Source: Ligustrum vulgare (Eukaryota > Streptophyta > Magnoliopsida > Lamiales > Oleaceae). From it: a stretch of DNA of 64,000 nucleotides. The DNA lies in the NCBI GenBank assembly GCA_963555705.1, contig OY743171.1, positions 24,608,852 through 24,672,851 of the forward strand. The letters are read 5' to 3'. Positions within the stretch are counted from its first letter, which is position 1, and each line of letters opens with the position of its first letter. This document shows, piece after piece, positions 12,030-24,199 of the stretch. A program made the translations under genes and the position numbers. The notes beneath the pieces are model-generated. The model was not told the DNA's origin. It made no database searches and worked only from the letters and a program-made list of their open reading frames with translations.

Positions 12030-12466
12030 TTTGTGACACTACTATTATTTTATCTCCATCTTGAATGACTCTAACTTGTTTGTAGTTTCCTTTATAGATG
12101 AAATATTCTACAAGGTTTAATTCTTACGAAAAAAGCCTACTATCAGCTTGAAATATCTCCTCTTCACCTCTTTGGTTCCGAAATATGAGGTATTTGTGAA
12201 GAAGAGAATTTATGCACCTGCTTTCATGTATCCAATCATGTCCAAGTAGGATGTTCTAATTGGTAGGCTTATTTATTACAAAGAATATCATAGTTCTAAT
12301 CGTGCTACCAATAGTTACGTCTAAAGAGATCACTCATTTCGCTGATGTTTCTTCACTATTAAAGCTGGTAAGGACGACTTTAGTTTGCATGAGATCTTCT
12401 TTTAATTTGGTAAACTTTTTTAGCATCCTGTAAGGGATCGCATTGATTGCTGCTTGGCCATTAGAC
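12030..12466 (-). pseudogene. Aspartic protease remnant of Tat copy A
   Basis: The minus-strand translation runs through AINAIPYRMLKKF, a TSAK block, a SLDVTIGSTIRT block and ILLGHDWIH. Tat-lineage proteases have these in the same order after the catalytic D-G/T-G-S motif; that motif itself is lost at the 12466 junction. A stop codon follows TSAK. The same region of copy B lies at 34.72-34.26 kb. Retroviral-type proteases cut the Gag-Pol polyprotein; this one cannot be made. Confidence 0.7.
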
Positions 12467-13127
12467 TGCTCATAATAAGATGTTGAGTTTACTAGTTGAA
12501 TCTAAAACTCGTCCATAAATGTTCGACTCTTTACCATTAAGGACGTTCCGTGATCTATCATTGTGGTCTGAGGAATTCCATACTTATAGATGATTTGATC
12601 TCTAATGAAAGTGATTACTTATTTATATGAAGTTTTTTTTAAGGGGAATAGCTTCATAGTTGCAAGTCATTTTCTCATTACTTTGGGTCTCTCATTTTCT
12701 CTTTTTATTGGCATTACTATAGTGGGATTTCAAAAAAAATGGGCTTCATTTTTTAAGCTTCTTATTACCCGCAGGAGTGGGAATAGCTTCAACCCACTTG
12801 GTGAAGAAATATGTGGCTACAATGGTGAAAATGTATTGTTTAGACGAGGGTGGGTAAGCTTTTCCTATAAAATCCATCATCAACCTCTAAATGACCAAGG
12901 TTTTATAATAGTGAGCGTCTCTCCCAGGTGCTCTTTGGATTGGCCCATGCTTTAGCATGCTAAACAATCTCTTCCATATTGAGCACACGCCTCCCTCAGT
13001 TTTGACCCCAAAAAAAAAAAAAAAAAAACACTTTTGATTGCCAAGCATCTCATTTTGTGTCTAGCTTGGTGAGCTCAACATATACCTTCATGAATCTTAA
13101 CCATTATAAATTTGGTTCCTAAAAGAC
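12467..13127 (-). pseudogene. Integrase segment of Tat copy B, left of the Athila insertion
   Basis: This corresponds to 9425-9945 of copy A, including the CTTGGTGAGCTCAACATATACC type stretch at about 13065-13088 (9886-9909 in copy A). It stops at the Athila border, where AAGAC (13123-13127) is repeated after the Athila end (30574-30578). Similarity to integrase then resumes from 30579, so 13127 and 30579 were once adjacent. An A-rich run lies at 13011-13028. Confidence 0.7.
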
Positions 13128-14549
13128 TGATAAGCATATTTCATTCACTTATTTGGATTTTAAAATTAGGATTTTATATTGCCATTTTAGAATAAATGTT
13201 ACTGATTTAGTTGTTATTTATATATATATTAGTTTGATCGTGAAGTTGAGAAAAGAAAGCAATTGGAGCAAAAAGATAGCAATTTGATATTAATTTAGAC
13301 CAAATTGGACAACGTGGTAGTCTTGGAGGGAAATCATGGATAAAGAGGAGCTAAATTGGGGAGAAGTCGAAAGATCGAGAGCTTAATTGAAGAAATTGAG
13401 AGAGGAAAGGGCCAAATTGAAGACATTCAAAAGTATAAGGACTAAATTGATCAGATCATAAGTTGAGGGGTTCACACATGGACCAATTTGTAGCAATTGA
13501 AAGATAGAAAATTTCAAGGAATCATTTAAACCACACGATCGTGCGTTCAACAACTAATTATGCAGTATCCAATTTAGTTCAACCTTGCGATCACCACCTT
13601 GAAGCCCATGCCATTGCGTCTTTGTTCAGGACAGAATATGATGTTTCCTTATTCAACACAACTATTGATATATTCTTCCACTCCGTGCAAGACATCTACT
13701 CTAGATATAAAAACCTTGTTAAACATGAATTTGGGATCTCTTCTACCCTCTTAAACATCTCTGTATACCTCTACACACATAGTTCTACTATTCATCCATT
13801 CAAGAGGCACAAGATTCGGGATTTAAGATTTTCATCAACGGAAAGATTCTTGTGTTTTAGGTGATGAATTCCATATTTTATGATTGTTTACCATTTATGA
13901 TGTTTATTGGCTAAGCGTTTCATAGTGTTGGATCATGATGAAATCTTAAACTCATATTTTTATGCTTTGGTTTGCTTTATTAAATCGTAATTGTTATGTG
14001 AGCAATTAATTCGTATTATTTTTCATCGATAATTATATGTGCATTGATTATATGATGTTTGTGGCATTTTCTATGTTCAAAAGAGTAGGAAATCGTAAGA
14101 GTTGAATTATTTTCCATAAAGTTCGATAGAGATAGAAATATACCACTATGCTTTATGTGATTTTAAATTGTTCGTGAATGTTTTATACTTTCTTATATGT
14201 TCGCTTTCGTCATAGAAATAAAGGTGGGTCACATATACAAAAATGTTTAGTTCTTGTTTGAAAGAGAGTTTTAAACAGTATTGGAACATCTATCTTCATT
14301 CATATACCTTGTCGTTATTTACTCAAACCAATGTGTGAAATATGGATTATAAGATGGATTCTAGATCATAGCACTACATTCACTTACAACACTACACAAA
14401 TCTTGCATTCTGTTTAGTTTAGTTTAGTTTAATTGAATTTGATAGTTTTAGATCGTTTGATATTTTTAGCTTTCTTAGGTAATCCACAAAACAAAAACTT
14501 GATTTTATTTGTTTCGGTTAAGGTTAATAATCGAAGATAATAAATTGTC
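13128..14549 (+). repeat. 5' LTR of an Athila element
   Basis: It begins TGATAAGCATATTTCATTCAC, a typical Athila LTR start. The last part (14430-14549) matches the fragments flanking the chromovirus (20520-20530 and 30385-30490). Those continue to ATGAAACA at 30573, while this LTR diverges after AATTGTC at about 14549, so its own 3' terminus is altered. No gene lies within; the open frame at 13541-13864 is LTR sequence. Confidence 0.65.
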
Positions 14550-15174
14550 CTATTTTGACACAGCTGCTAGAATAGGTCAATTTTCTTTCAAGGGGGTCTG
14601 CGTCTACAAAATAACCTGTATTCAAACACATACAACACAGGTTAGCAAAATCACCCAAACTTTTCATGGAGAGACAATCAGAACATAGTCAAACCACAAC
14701 CTCCTATATATACCAGCAAGAAGAAAAGAAACCCGAAATTGAGGAATTGCTTGAGAAATTCATGGAGAAAATTGAGCAATATATGGGTAAGGATCGATCA
14801 GTTCATAAGATGGACAAAAACTACTCTTCAAAATCAGGAAGTATCAATCAGAAATCTGGCAACACAGGTGGGACAGAAGACACGTGTTTTGGAAAATAGA
14901 GCACCAGGTACGCTGACAAGTAATCGAAATAAATCCTAAGAAGCAAATGAATGCCATTACAACACATAGTAGTGTCCAACTACTTGAAACTTATGTAAAA
15001 AAACCACTTCCAACTAAGCTAAAGTAGTTAATAAAGAGGGAGAATATGTTGGGGTGTCTAAAGGAGTATCTGAAACGGTAGGGAAACATAAAGTGAAATA
15101 AAAAACTAACCATATTATCCCCTTGTTCCCTCCCCACAAAGATTGAAGAAAAATAAAAAAACAAAGAATGTCAC
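14550..15174 (+). pseudogene. Athila gag fragment
   Basis: From about 14666 one frame gives an EIEELLEKFMEKIEQYM coiled stretch. A shift to the next frame near 14850 continues with SIRNLATQVGQ and LENRAPGTL. The third part around 15126-15170 gives PSPQRLKKNKK. These are the conserved C-terminal Gag and Gag-protease linker blocks of Athila elements, in the right order. Gag forms the cytoplasmic particle that packages element RNA. The frame is interrupted by shifts and stops and most of Gag is missing, so it is a remnant. A solo LTR cuts in directly after it. Confidence 0.65.
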
Positions 15175-16775
15175 TGATAAATACACTAATTTATTTGTCA
15201 AAATTAGGATATTATGTTGTCTTTCATTAATAGATTCTACTAAGTTTGTTATTATTTATTATTATTTCGCGTTTTATCCCAATTTCAAGAAAAATGAGGA
15301 ATTGATGCATGTACATAATAATTGGATGAAAAGTGGAGCTAATTGAAGATATTTTGAAATTGAAGGGCTTAATTGCACAATTGAAGACTCAAGGACTAAC
15401 TTCTCTTAGTTTAAAGAATTGGGAACCTAAGACATAAGATGTAAAAGTATAGACTAATTGCACTTTAATTGGATTGAGAGTTGGACTTTTTGTGGACTAG
15501 GGAACGACTGAAGTATTCAAGTGGGGAATATGTATCCACACAAGAGCACTAACGAGAATTGGGGGCTGTGGGAAGGAGAGAAAAGTGGTGGCCTAGTGGG
15601 GAAAATAGAGCCATATAGGTTGCTGATTGTTGGAGAATCTTTGTAGAGGTTGGCTGCCAATTGAGCTTTGGCGGCTGTGACTAATTGGAAGAGGCGATTG
15701 TGACTAGAAAAAAGGAAGAGTGCTCGGCTGAAGTTGGGAAGATTGATACGAGTGTGGTGGTCGGTTGGGAGACAAAAAAAAGGGATTCTTGTGGAATATA
15801 GCTGACAGATGGAATTGTGAGTGGAGGTAGGTAGCTTTGGAGAGAATATAAACACAAATAGGAGTTCATGGCTGGATCAATAAAAGAGGAAGACTATTCT
15901 TGCGGCTATGAGTAAAAAAGTGGTTGGCTATGTATGTTGGCAGAATACTTTTGAGACTTGGTTGATTGGAAGAGAAGAAGATATACACCAATATACATAC
16001 AAACAGAGGCCGACTGGGGGAGAGAAGAGTGGTGCAGCTTTGGAATTGTGAAACAAGGCGGCTGAAGGTTGGGAATTAATTGATTACCTCCACGACTGAA
16101 TTTGGAATATATATACACTCAAGTCGGCAGCCAATTGGTGGTGCAAGAAGATGCAAATTCTTCAATCTTCGGGTTTTCTTTACATTATTTATTGTTTTTT
16201 TCTTCCAACGCCATTAGTAGCTAAATTCTGAATCGGGATTGACGAGGTAGATTTAATATTTTTAGTTTAATTTTAATTATCTAGTCGGTATTTTGATGTT
16301 CATCTATTGATTTAAAGGAGAATTCTAACCCTATGTAGATACACGGTTGGCTTAGTTAAATATGCCTAATTTGAACTCGAGAGAGGTAAATTAGATACAT
16401 GTGTGAATTCGATCAAATATAATTTTAGAAAACAACTTAAGATGCGAAATTAAGTTAGAACATTACTTCAAAATGGTTATTCCCGATATTCATTTAATTG
16501 TTAAAAAATCCACCACTTTATCTATTGCTTTTAGTTTTGAATTTCTATTTCTATTTTATTTACTATTTTATGTTACCAAATCTCAATTATTTGTCGTTTC
16601 TGAATTATTTGGCAAATTCTTTTATTAGTTATTTTGATTTTAGTTTAGGAATTCTCTTGATCAAAGTAAATCGATAGCAAATACATAGTCCTCGTGGGAT
16701 CGACAATCCAAACTCAAAAGTCCATTTTATTACTTGTTTACGATATCTTACACTTGCGATAATATCACACGTACA
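15175..16775 (+). mobile_element. Solo LTR (TGATAAATAC...ACGTACA) inside Athila
   Basis: It starts TGATAAATACAC at 15175. It ends with 'CTCGTGGGATCGACAATCC ... CACTTGCGATAATATCACACGTACA', the usual end signature of Tat/Athila LTRs. The flanks are GTCAC (15170-15174) and TTCAC (16776-16780), a 4 of 5 match for a target-site duplication. The element sits between the Athila Gag linker and the protease tail, and the intervening protease sequence is missing. Open frames at 15517-16118 on the minus strand are LTR sequence. Confidence 0.65.
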
Positions 16776-17040
16776 TTCACTGAGCTTGGGTAGATCGTTC
16801 CTTGCTATTGGGAGAGCCTTAATCGAAGTGGAAGAAGGAAAAGTAACATTTAGGATGGATGATGAGGAGGTGACTTTCAACATAAATCAAGAGAAGATTC
16901 CAATTCTGCAATCTGAAAATTGCATCAAGGTAGAAAAAGCATGGAAAATGATGGAGGTTTGCAAAGTCAAGAATTGCAAACAATGCAAAGCTTCAACAAC
17001 ATATTTCGTGCCACCATGAGACCACACAATAAAGTTGAGC
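16776..17040 (+). pseudogene. Athila protease C-terminal fragment
   Basis: The plus strand gives LGRSFLAIGRALIEVEEGK followed by a VTFNI block. This is the conserved end of the Athila aspartic protease (family pattern: I-L-G-R-P-F-L-A-T-G-R-A-L-I-D). The catalytic D-x-G-A-S part is missing because of the deletion associated with the LTR at 15175-16775. After 17040 the sequence becomes the non-coding type that follows Gag-Pol in Athila. No reverse transcriptase or integrase of Athila is present, so the element lost most of pol. Confidence 0.75.
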
Positions 17041-18300
17041 TTAAGACTATAAACGGAGCACTTTATGGGAGGTAACACATATTTCTTCCCCTTTCATTTA
17101 TTATGCTTTCAAGTTTTTGCTTTACACTTAGTATTAGGATTGCATGCATTCACATTTTGCATGTTTTGACATTAGTTGCATATTTTTGTCCATTACACAC
17201 TCATCATGATCACTAACAAACACGTACACCTAGAACATGGAAATAGGGCTTTGGAGTTGTTGGCACGTATCACGAAACACGTTGGGGTCTGAAAGGATTT
17301 TGAGACGAAAACAATTTTTTTTCGAAAGGGGGTCTTACAGGTAAAGCACACGACCGCAGACCTTGGTATAGGCATGATCGTGCCCTGACCTTTGACACAA
17401 GAAGTGTCTGAAAATGTCGCCCACATGATCGCGCAAGGTTTAACCACACGATCACACAGGTATTCTAGGCACGTGATTTTAAGTTCATGATCAAGGCTCA
17501 TTTTATCATTTCAAAAACACATCACTCCCGACTCTCTCACTCCTAAATCACCCGAATACGACTCTAAGCCAAAAATCAAGTCTTCAATCACGCATTGAGT
17601 TAAATTCATCATCTTCTTCACCTCCAAACTCGAACTAAAGATAATATTTTCAAGTTTTATGGGATTTTTGATGAATTACTTATTTTCGCACATTATCTTG
17701 AAACTTCGAATTTGATAGTTCGGAGGATGGGCTTAGGTTAGTGATTGGATTGGATTGGATTGGATTGATGAGAGATTGATGCTTAAAACTTTTGGGTTGA
17801 TTAATCCTTAAATTCTTCTGATTTATTTATAAATTTTTTAATGAAGCCAAGGTGTTCGATGAAATGCCTAAACAAGATTTTTGCTCAATTTTGATAAATT
17901 CTTTTGAGCACTTCTCTTTATTACGTGTTAATCGTTGATTATATCTCAATTGTTCTTGATTTGGTTCATCAGATTGTATAAAATACTTGAATGAAATCGT
18001 TGAACCATTGCATGTCGCATTACATCACCGCAGGCCCATTGCAGCCTCAAGTCACACCTTCGTCCCTCGTGTTCCCAACCCAAAAAATCTCTATTTGACC
18101 TCAAATTTGACCATGATGTAGAGTAGGTAACATAATTAATATGCCCTGAGATGTCTCAGGAATTTTTTTTTTTCAATGCGATGTGCGAGGTAGACCTTCA
18201 CTGGTTGCACATTTTTCTGCATTCAAGCCCTTTTTACATCTTTTGTTAGTTTGGGTGTATTTATGGTGTTCTTGTGCTTTAAGACACTTATATTGATTCT
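17041..18300. other. Athila internal non-coding or deleted region
   Basis: No intact gene is seen. The region has a GATTGGATTGGATTGGATTG microrepeat at about 17741-17766. A 19-residue pentatricopeptide-like stretch (EAKVFDEMPKQDF) lies at about 17841-17900. Position within Athila suggests this is the spacer between remnant pol and the second open frame. Confidence 0.4.
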
Positions 18301-18321
18301 AATATTGAGTATCTACCTTTT

Positions 18322-19480
18322 GTGGGTACCATGCCTCCTAAAAGTACATTCACCCCTTCACGAAAAGGAAAGGAAAAAGTAACGACATTGAAGAGGCGTC
18401 AAAGAGCACCTAGCTTGGATGATGACTTTGATATGATAGATACAATTGCTATTAAATGGTTTTTGGAACCAAAAGAGCAAAAGGTATATGACACCATCTT
18501 AAAGAGAAAGCACACTTTTGGGGGGGGGGGGGGGGATAGGAAGTGATTCTGACAGACTTTCCCAACATAAAGATTTTACACTTGATTGATACAGCTGGTT
18601 GTCATAAGCTCGCTGAGATACCTCACAGATCTTATCCTTTATTTCTTGGCCAATTTTATTCAAGCTATTTAGATAGAGGAAGCTGATCACCAATATCAAA
18701 CCTAGGTTAGAGGCAGATGGATTTGATTCTCTCCTGCTATGATTGATTGATTGGGAACTAGAGCTCACCAGAGAGGGACTCGAGTTGATCCAGGAGGACA
18801 TCGATATAGACTTGGTCACTCGATTTCTCTATGGTTGACCAAACGCAGTACTGGAGAGGCCTGGACGATTTGAGCATGGAGAGCTGACTCATATCATACG
18901 AGTTCTCCATATCTTCATATGCCACAACATAGACTCCACTTCCATCGAACACAATTTAATGAAGAGAGGGCCCAATATAGACATTATCTTGCTAGGGATC
19001 ACTAATATGACTTGGAGTGCAGCATGTTTGACTGCATAGTCACCTAGCTTCCCAGCTAGATACAACACGACAGATCATGTTCCCATGACTTATATTTATC
19101 TTCTATTTAGCCGAGGGGATGGAGTTGTTACCGCGTGAGGAGCCTGCACCACTAGGGGCCACTATCAATAGGAGGACAAGAGACAACATGAGGCCTCGCG
19201 CACCACAAGCTCCAGCAGTAGTTCCAATCAAGATAGTAGGGCTAGTAGGGCCAAGGCCATACCCAACACCTGTACTAGCAACTCCAGGAGATGATAGGAT
19301 TTTAAGGAAAATTTTGGTTGAGATGTCAGTTAGGGGACGAACGATGGGCACTATGAGGGAGATGTTGATTGCACAACATAGGCAGATTGATAGCATAGAG
19401 AGGTAGACCAAAGCACAAAGCACATTGTACATTGACTGAACTTAACACTCAACTACTCTGAGTACTCGCTGGCCGGACAT
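18322..19480 (+). pseudogene. Degenerate second ORF of Athila (env-position protein remnant)
   Basis: It opens with MPPKSTFTPSRKGKEK, a basic N-terminus like those of Athila second-ORF or transposon 'MAPK/PPKK' proteins. The frame breaks at a poly-G run (18522-18535). Scattered open stretches continue to about 19406, including one from 19119 with a glutamine- and arginine-rich C-terminus. I recognise no catalytic motif. Assignment rests on position between Athila protease and 3' non-coding sequence plus general composition, so it is tentative. Confidence 0.35.
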
Positions 19481-20519
19481 CCATGGAGAACAAGATGGCT
19501 CTACTGGCCCTTCTCAACAGTAGCAGCAGGCATACTCCTGAGAAGTTTTTGATCTTTTCTCTTTGTACTTTTCCTTATTTTCATTATTATCTTTGCATTT
19601 CCATTAAGGGAAATGTACTAGCTTTTATGGGGGTGGTGCATTCGGGTGTACCTCCTATTAGCTAGGCTGTATAACTACCATTCACGTTTTGAGCTAAAAA
19701 AAATTCAAATTTAAATTGTCACTTAAATCCATCTTGCTGATTTTTGGGAATTGCTATTTTCAATATTTTGGATCATTTAATTTGATAAAAAAAATTATAA
19801 AAATTGTTTTTGTTGATTTGCTTACTGCCTATGATGTAGTTGGGATTACTTATTTGATTTAGTTGGAATTTTGGATAGCATGTGGACTCAAACTATTTCT
19901 TAAATGCTTATTCATGCTAGACTTGTTGAAGTCACGCACATAGCCATGATCGAATTATTGCTTATATAGGAATGTACTTTGCATAAGTAGGGCAGTCTTA
20001 ATTTTCTCGACTTAGGATTGACCCTATGATTCCTAACCTTAGATCTATAGACATCTTGATCCTTTAACTTAGAAACAAAACTTGATCAAGAGCAGTTTGG
20101 TGGGGAAAGGATTAGTATATGTAGACGTGAACGTTTGGGGGTCTGCTGGAGTTCCTGAAATGTATCTTTGGTTGGAGGGATTTCAATCAACGAGTATAAG
20201 CCAACACTAGCAACAAAAAAATGTTCTTATTCTTCTTTTCGTAACCTTTTTGGCCCGAGAAATTAAGATTTTAAGGGTGTTGAAACCTGATATCCTAAAT
20301 TCATCTAAGTTGAGAGTTATCAACTTAAAACTCGTTACATGAGTCAATTAAAAAACTTAAGTGGGAGTAAACTTACATATAAGACACAAACACATATTTT
20401 ACTATTCTTTGTAGACTTGGTAACTAGGTAATTAAATCTTTAAGGATTCTCAGAACCTGGAGCCCTAAAGTCATTTGACTTATAGTCACTAGCCTAAAGC
20501 TCGCTATAGGAGTCACTTA
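19481..20519. other. Athila 3' internal non-coding sequence
   Basis: AT-rich, without a credible open frame. It leads directly into the truncated 3' LTR remnant at 20520. The full LTR start (TGATAAGCAT) is not seen before that point. Confidence 0.4.
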
Positions 20520-20530
20520 GAATTTGATAG

Positions 20531-23334
20531 TGTAATACTATTTTTCATTGTTACGTGCATCTTTAAATTTCACGTGACATTTATATTAATGTTATTATAA
20601 ATTTTAAATTTGATAAAGTTTTATGTCAATGATTTGAATTATTTTGCAGTGGAAGGACTTGAACGCCGTCACGATCAATGTGCCAATTAGAAAGTTCTTA
20701 GATTGTTTATGTGCAATTCTATGTGTAATTGTTTTTTTTATTACCTAGGCTTGCTAATTTTATGTAATTAAGTTTTAAATAGCCAAATTTGATTTGACTT
20801 GAAAGTGGGATAAAGTTTTATGGCAATTTGTTATTTAAAGATACTTGTTACCCTCAATTTACCAAATTGAAGAGAGCGAAGGGACTGATTTGTAAATTAC
20901 CAAATATTAAAACTTAAACCTAACACCTAAAATCGATCTCTCAGTCTCGTCTCTCCCTCATATCTCAGTCTCGTCTCGTCTCTCCCTCACCTCACGCAGC
21001 AGCCACCCCAAATCGCATCTACCTCACGATTTCTTCCCCTGCCGCCGACAACCTCACACCATCGGCACCTCTCTAACTGGCGACCATCTCCCCGACACCG
21101 GTAAAGCCCCCTCCCCTCTTTATCTTTCCTCGGTACACACAAGCAACCACACACTGTCGAATGCACACCCCTGGGCTACTGCTTTCACACACCGATGTTT
21201 ACACACACAATGCGGTTGCATAAATTGATTGTATGTATGTATTGATGAATATATGTGTATATATATGTGCATAAATTTTTACAGTATTTTCAGACTTCAA
21301 AAATTAGTTATTTAGTTTGGTTATATGATATTTTAGTTTAATTTTGAGATTATAAATGTATGTTCAAATTTGGGGAAAGTTTTATACAGATATATATTTC
21401 AGTTTTAAATTTATGGAGTTTGTAAATTGAATTTTAGTTGAATTTCGAATTTCAAATTTAACTTTTCAAATTTGGGGAATGATATAGAGGTTTGTGTAAA
21501 ATCTCAGAATATTGAAATATTGGAATTTAGGTTGTCTTTTGGTTGAGCTCGGTTTAACTTTTATTAATAGTTTAAATTTTTAGAATTTCATATTTAAGAA
21601 CGTTAAGGATTTTGTATTGAGATGCCTGTCAAGCTTTCAGTTGGTTAATTGATTTTCTATCGATTTGGATAAATTCGAGAACTTTAGGTTTATGAGTAGT
21701 AGAATGTTAAATGGAATTGTCCATATGAAATTTAGGTTGTGATGAATATTTCATAGTTTTTGACTTTTGTGCAATTTGATAAGATTTCAATTTTTCCCTT
21801 GAAGTAAATCTCTTATTTTGAATATGGTATTTTATGTGTTGGACATATAACGTAAGGTCATGTTTGAGTCAAATTTAGTTTTTGCCTGATTAGGATTTTT
21901 GTTTAGTATTGAAGTGAATAGTGAAATGTGTTTTCAAACTAAAAGTATATTTTATATTTTACTTAATGAATGTATATAAATTAGGATTGTTGGGAACATT
22001 GACGTCACGGGAAGCCGAGGCTTCTCCACTTGCAAATCTAGACAACGGTAAATATTAAGGACGTCAAGTAAGTAAACTTTCCCCTATTTTTATCAAAGTG
22101 GAACGTAAATGTGAAATTAATGTGTAAATGACTGCCTTGCAACTTACTTGCTTTGATGAATTTCGTTTACTTTATGAAAGTATATGTTATTAAGAAAAAA
22201 TTTCAAGCATGCACGTTATCATGTCATTGCATCATCAGCATGCATTGACAATTAAATTGGGAAGTAAAATGTTTTTAAATAAAAGAAATGTGTCAAAGTG
22301 TAAGTTTGTTCAAAAGTTATGTATCCCAATTTTTAAAAAAGAATGGGTGTACTTCTAGTTAATGAAAGATGCTAGTGGGAAATGGGGTGTGGGGACCGGC
22401 GTACCCGAATTAAGTCGCTTTGCGACGGAATGTTCGACCGTTTTACGGTGGACTGTTAATCCGCTTTGTGGTGGGAAAATCAATGTTAAACTGCTTTGCG
22501 GTGGAAATGTGAATGTTAATCTGGTTCCAAATAATAATTGCCCACTGCTCTCCGATTGACTAGAAGATACACCAAGTGAGCTCACGATGGAAATGAAGTG
22601 AAAGTTTTGAAATGTTAAGTGAAAGTTGAAAAGTTTGAAAGTTCTGGAAAGTAAAGTAAATGTGGATACATATTTCGAATTTTTAAAGCATTTCATGTCA
22701 CAAGCATGCATTTCATGTATAAAGTTTACTTACTGAGCTTTAGCTCACCCCAATCCCTCCCCAACATTTCAGGTGATGAAAGTTAGGTGATCTGAGGAGA
22801 GCACTGGCGGCTGACTCAGACAGTACTCATAATTCAATTTCTTTTAGGAATGAATCAAGGGCTTTAACAAATTATTTTATTGCTTATTCTTTTAATTGAT
22901 AAATTCTTTTGAATTAGTTTGTCGGTTTTTGTTAAAATAAGTATGGTATTTCCCGGTGATTAGTTTAAATCGTATTGCATAAGTAAAAAAATTATTTACT
23001 TTAACATGGTATCGTATTAGCGATTGATTTACCTCTTGCTTCATTTGTTAAAGTTTATTTATTTTAAATTGTTATTTTGAGGAGTTCGGGATTGATTGAA
23101 GTGGTTTTGGTAATGTTGGATGTTGAATGAATTGAGAATTTTTTTTTGAAATAGTTGTTGTGTCCCTCTATAGGTTGGTTAAGTCCAATTTATAGAGGAG
23201 ACTTTGCCGAAATTTTGTAAGAATTTTATAATAGAAAAGTGAAAAATATAGTATTTAAAAGGATTTATTTCCGCATATAGAGTGTAAGGAAGTTAACATG
23301 TCTATGTTTAAGATCTTGAACTTGGGGTGTTACA
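20531..23334 (+). repeat. 5' LTR of the chromovirus
   Basis: 2804 bp, TGTAATAC to TGTTACA. The first 440 bp differ from the 3' LTR by roughly ten changes by eye. A CT-rich block at 20935-21130 (TCTCAGTCTCGTCTCTCCC) resembles a plant core-promoter or leader region. At 22414-22530 three or four copies of a 30-bp unit carry palindromic CCGCTTTGCGG. Open frames in this span are LTR sequence. Confidence 0.93.
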
Positions 23335-23339
23335 TTTTG

Positions 23340-23351
23340 TGGTATCAGAGC
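23340..23351 (+). other. Primer-binding site (initiator methionine tRNA type)
   Basis: TGGTATCAGAGC lies five bases after the 5' LTR end at 23334. This is the usual plant retrotransposon primer-binding site, complementary to the 3' end of initiator tRNA-Met, where reverse transcription starts. Confidence 0.95.
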
Positions 23352-23859
23352 TAAGAGTTTTAAAAGCGATTATGTAGACTTTTAAAATTTATTTGAAAAT
23401 AGTTCGAGTACTGAGTCACGCCTCAATTGCGTCTCCCTCGATCATCTGGTAAGTTAAATTTCTATTCAAGTTATTAAATGCTTAGCAATGTTTCCAGTAT
23501 TGTAATTTTTTGCGTGTTAACATGCAATGTTGTAAAGTTAAAGGTTAAGGATGATGTTAATGGATATGACATGTATACCTTGATTATGTAAATGAGAAAA
23601 TGAGATGGTAATGATTATTATAAAATTGAGTAATGTTCATAAGTTCCTTATGTGAAGGATATGAAATGAATGCAAATAGTACTTTGAGTCATGGAGACTA
23701 CATCGACACGAATGTATATAATATCTAAACAGGAAGTTGAGAAGGCATCGAACTTAGTTTTAGACACTTATCATGTTTGAATTCGGGACTACCCACTAAA
23801 TTGGTAGTCTTACCTTCATAGAAAAATTCAGTTATCCATCTCTATAATTGGAAACCAAG

Positions 23860-24130
23860 TTTAGATTGTCGACACCATTTGAAGAATTGTTGAACTCAAG
23901 TAATGTGTTCATAGACTGCCCAATAGTAGTGAGAGGGTATGATTGGTTGGAAAATCTTATACAAAATAGATATCCATGATTTTGATGTCATTCTGGGAAT
24001 GAACGGGTTATCTAGGTATCATGTTTCAATCGATTGTCATGATAAGAAGGTGGTGTTTAAACCTCTAAATGAAACTCTGTTTGCTTTGTTGGGGTTGAGG
24101 TTAAGCCTTCTATTTCAATAGTATAACAAT
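23860..24130 (+). pseudogene. Chromovirus protease C-terminal remnant
   Basis: The plus strand gives FDVILGMNGLSRYHVSIDCHDKK, close to the conserved DVILGMDWLSxYxAxIDC block just after the flap of Tekay-type proteases; the key D-W pair reads N-G. The catalytic D-S/T-G motif further upstream is not seen. No Gag precedes it. The frame ends at 24121 and the RT region resumes after further breaks. Confidence 0.75.
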
Positions 24131-24199
24131 GAAAGCTCATCAGTTAATGAATAAGGGTTGTAGGGCTTACCTGACTGCAGTAGTCGAGGTACCTAAGAT

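Noticed and set aside
18522..18535. Poly-G tract as a quadruplex regulatory element
   Set aside because: It lies in a broken Athila frame; a homopolymer may be slippage or sequencing noise, and no context supports regulation.
20531..23334. Open frame 22355-22711 and its antisense as small genes
   Set aside because: They fall in the repeat-bearing part of an LTR and reappear, broken, in the other LTR copies.
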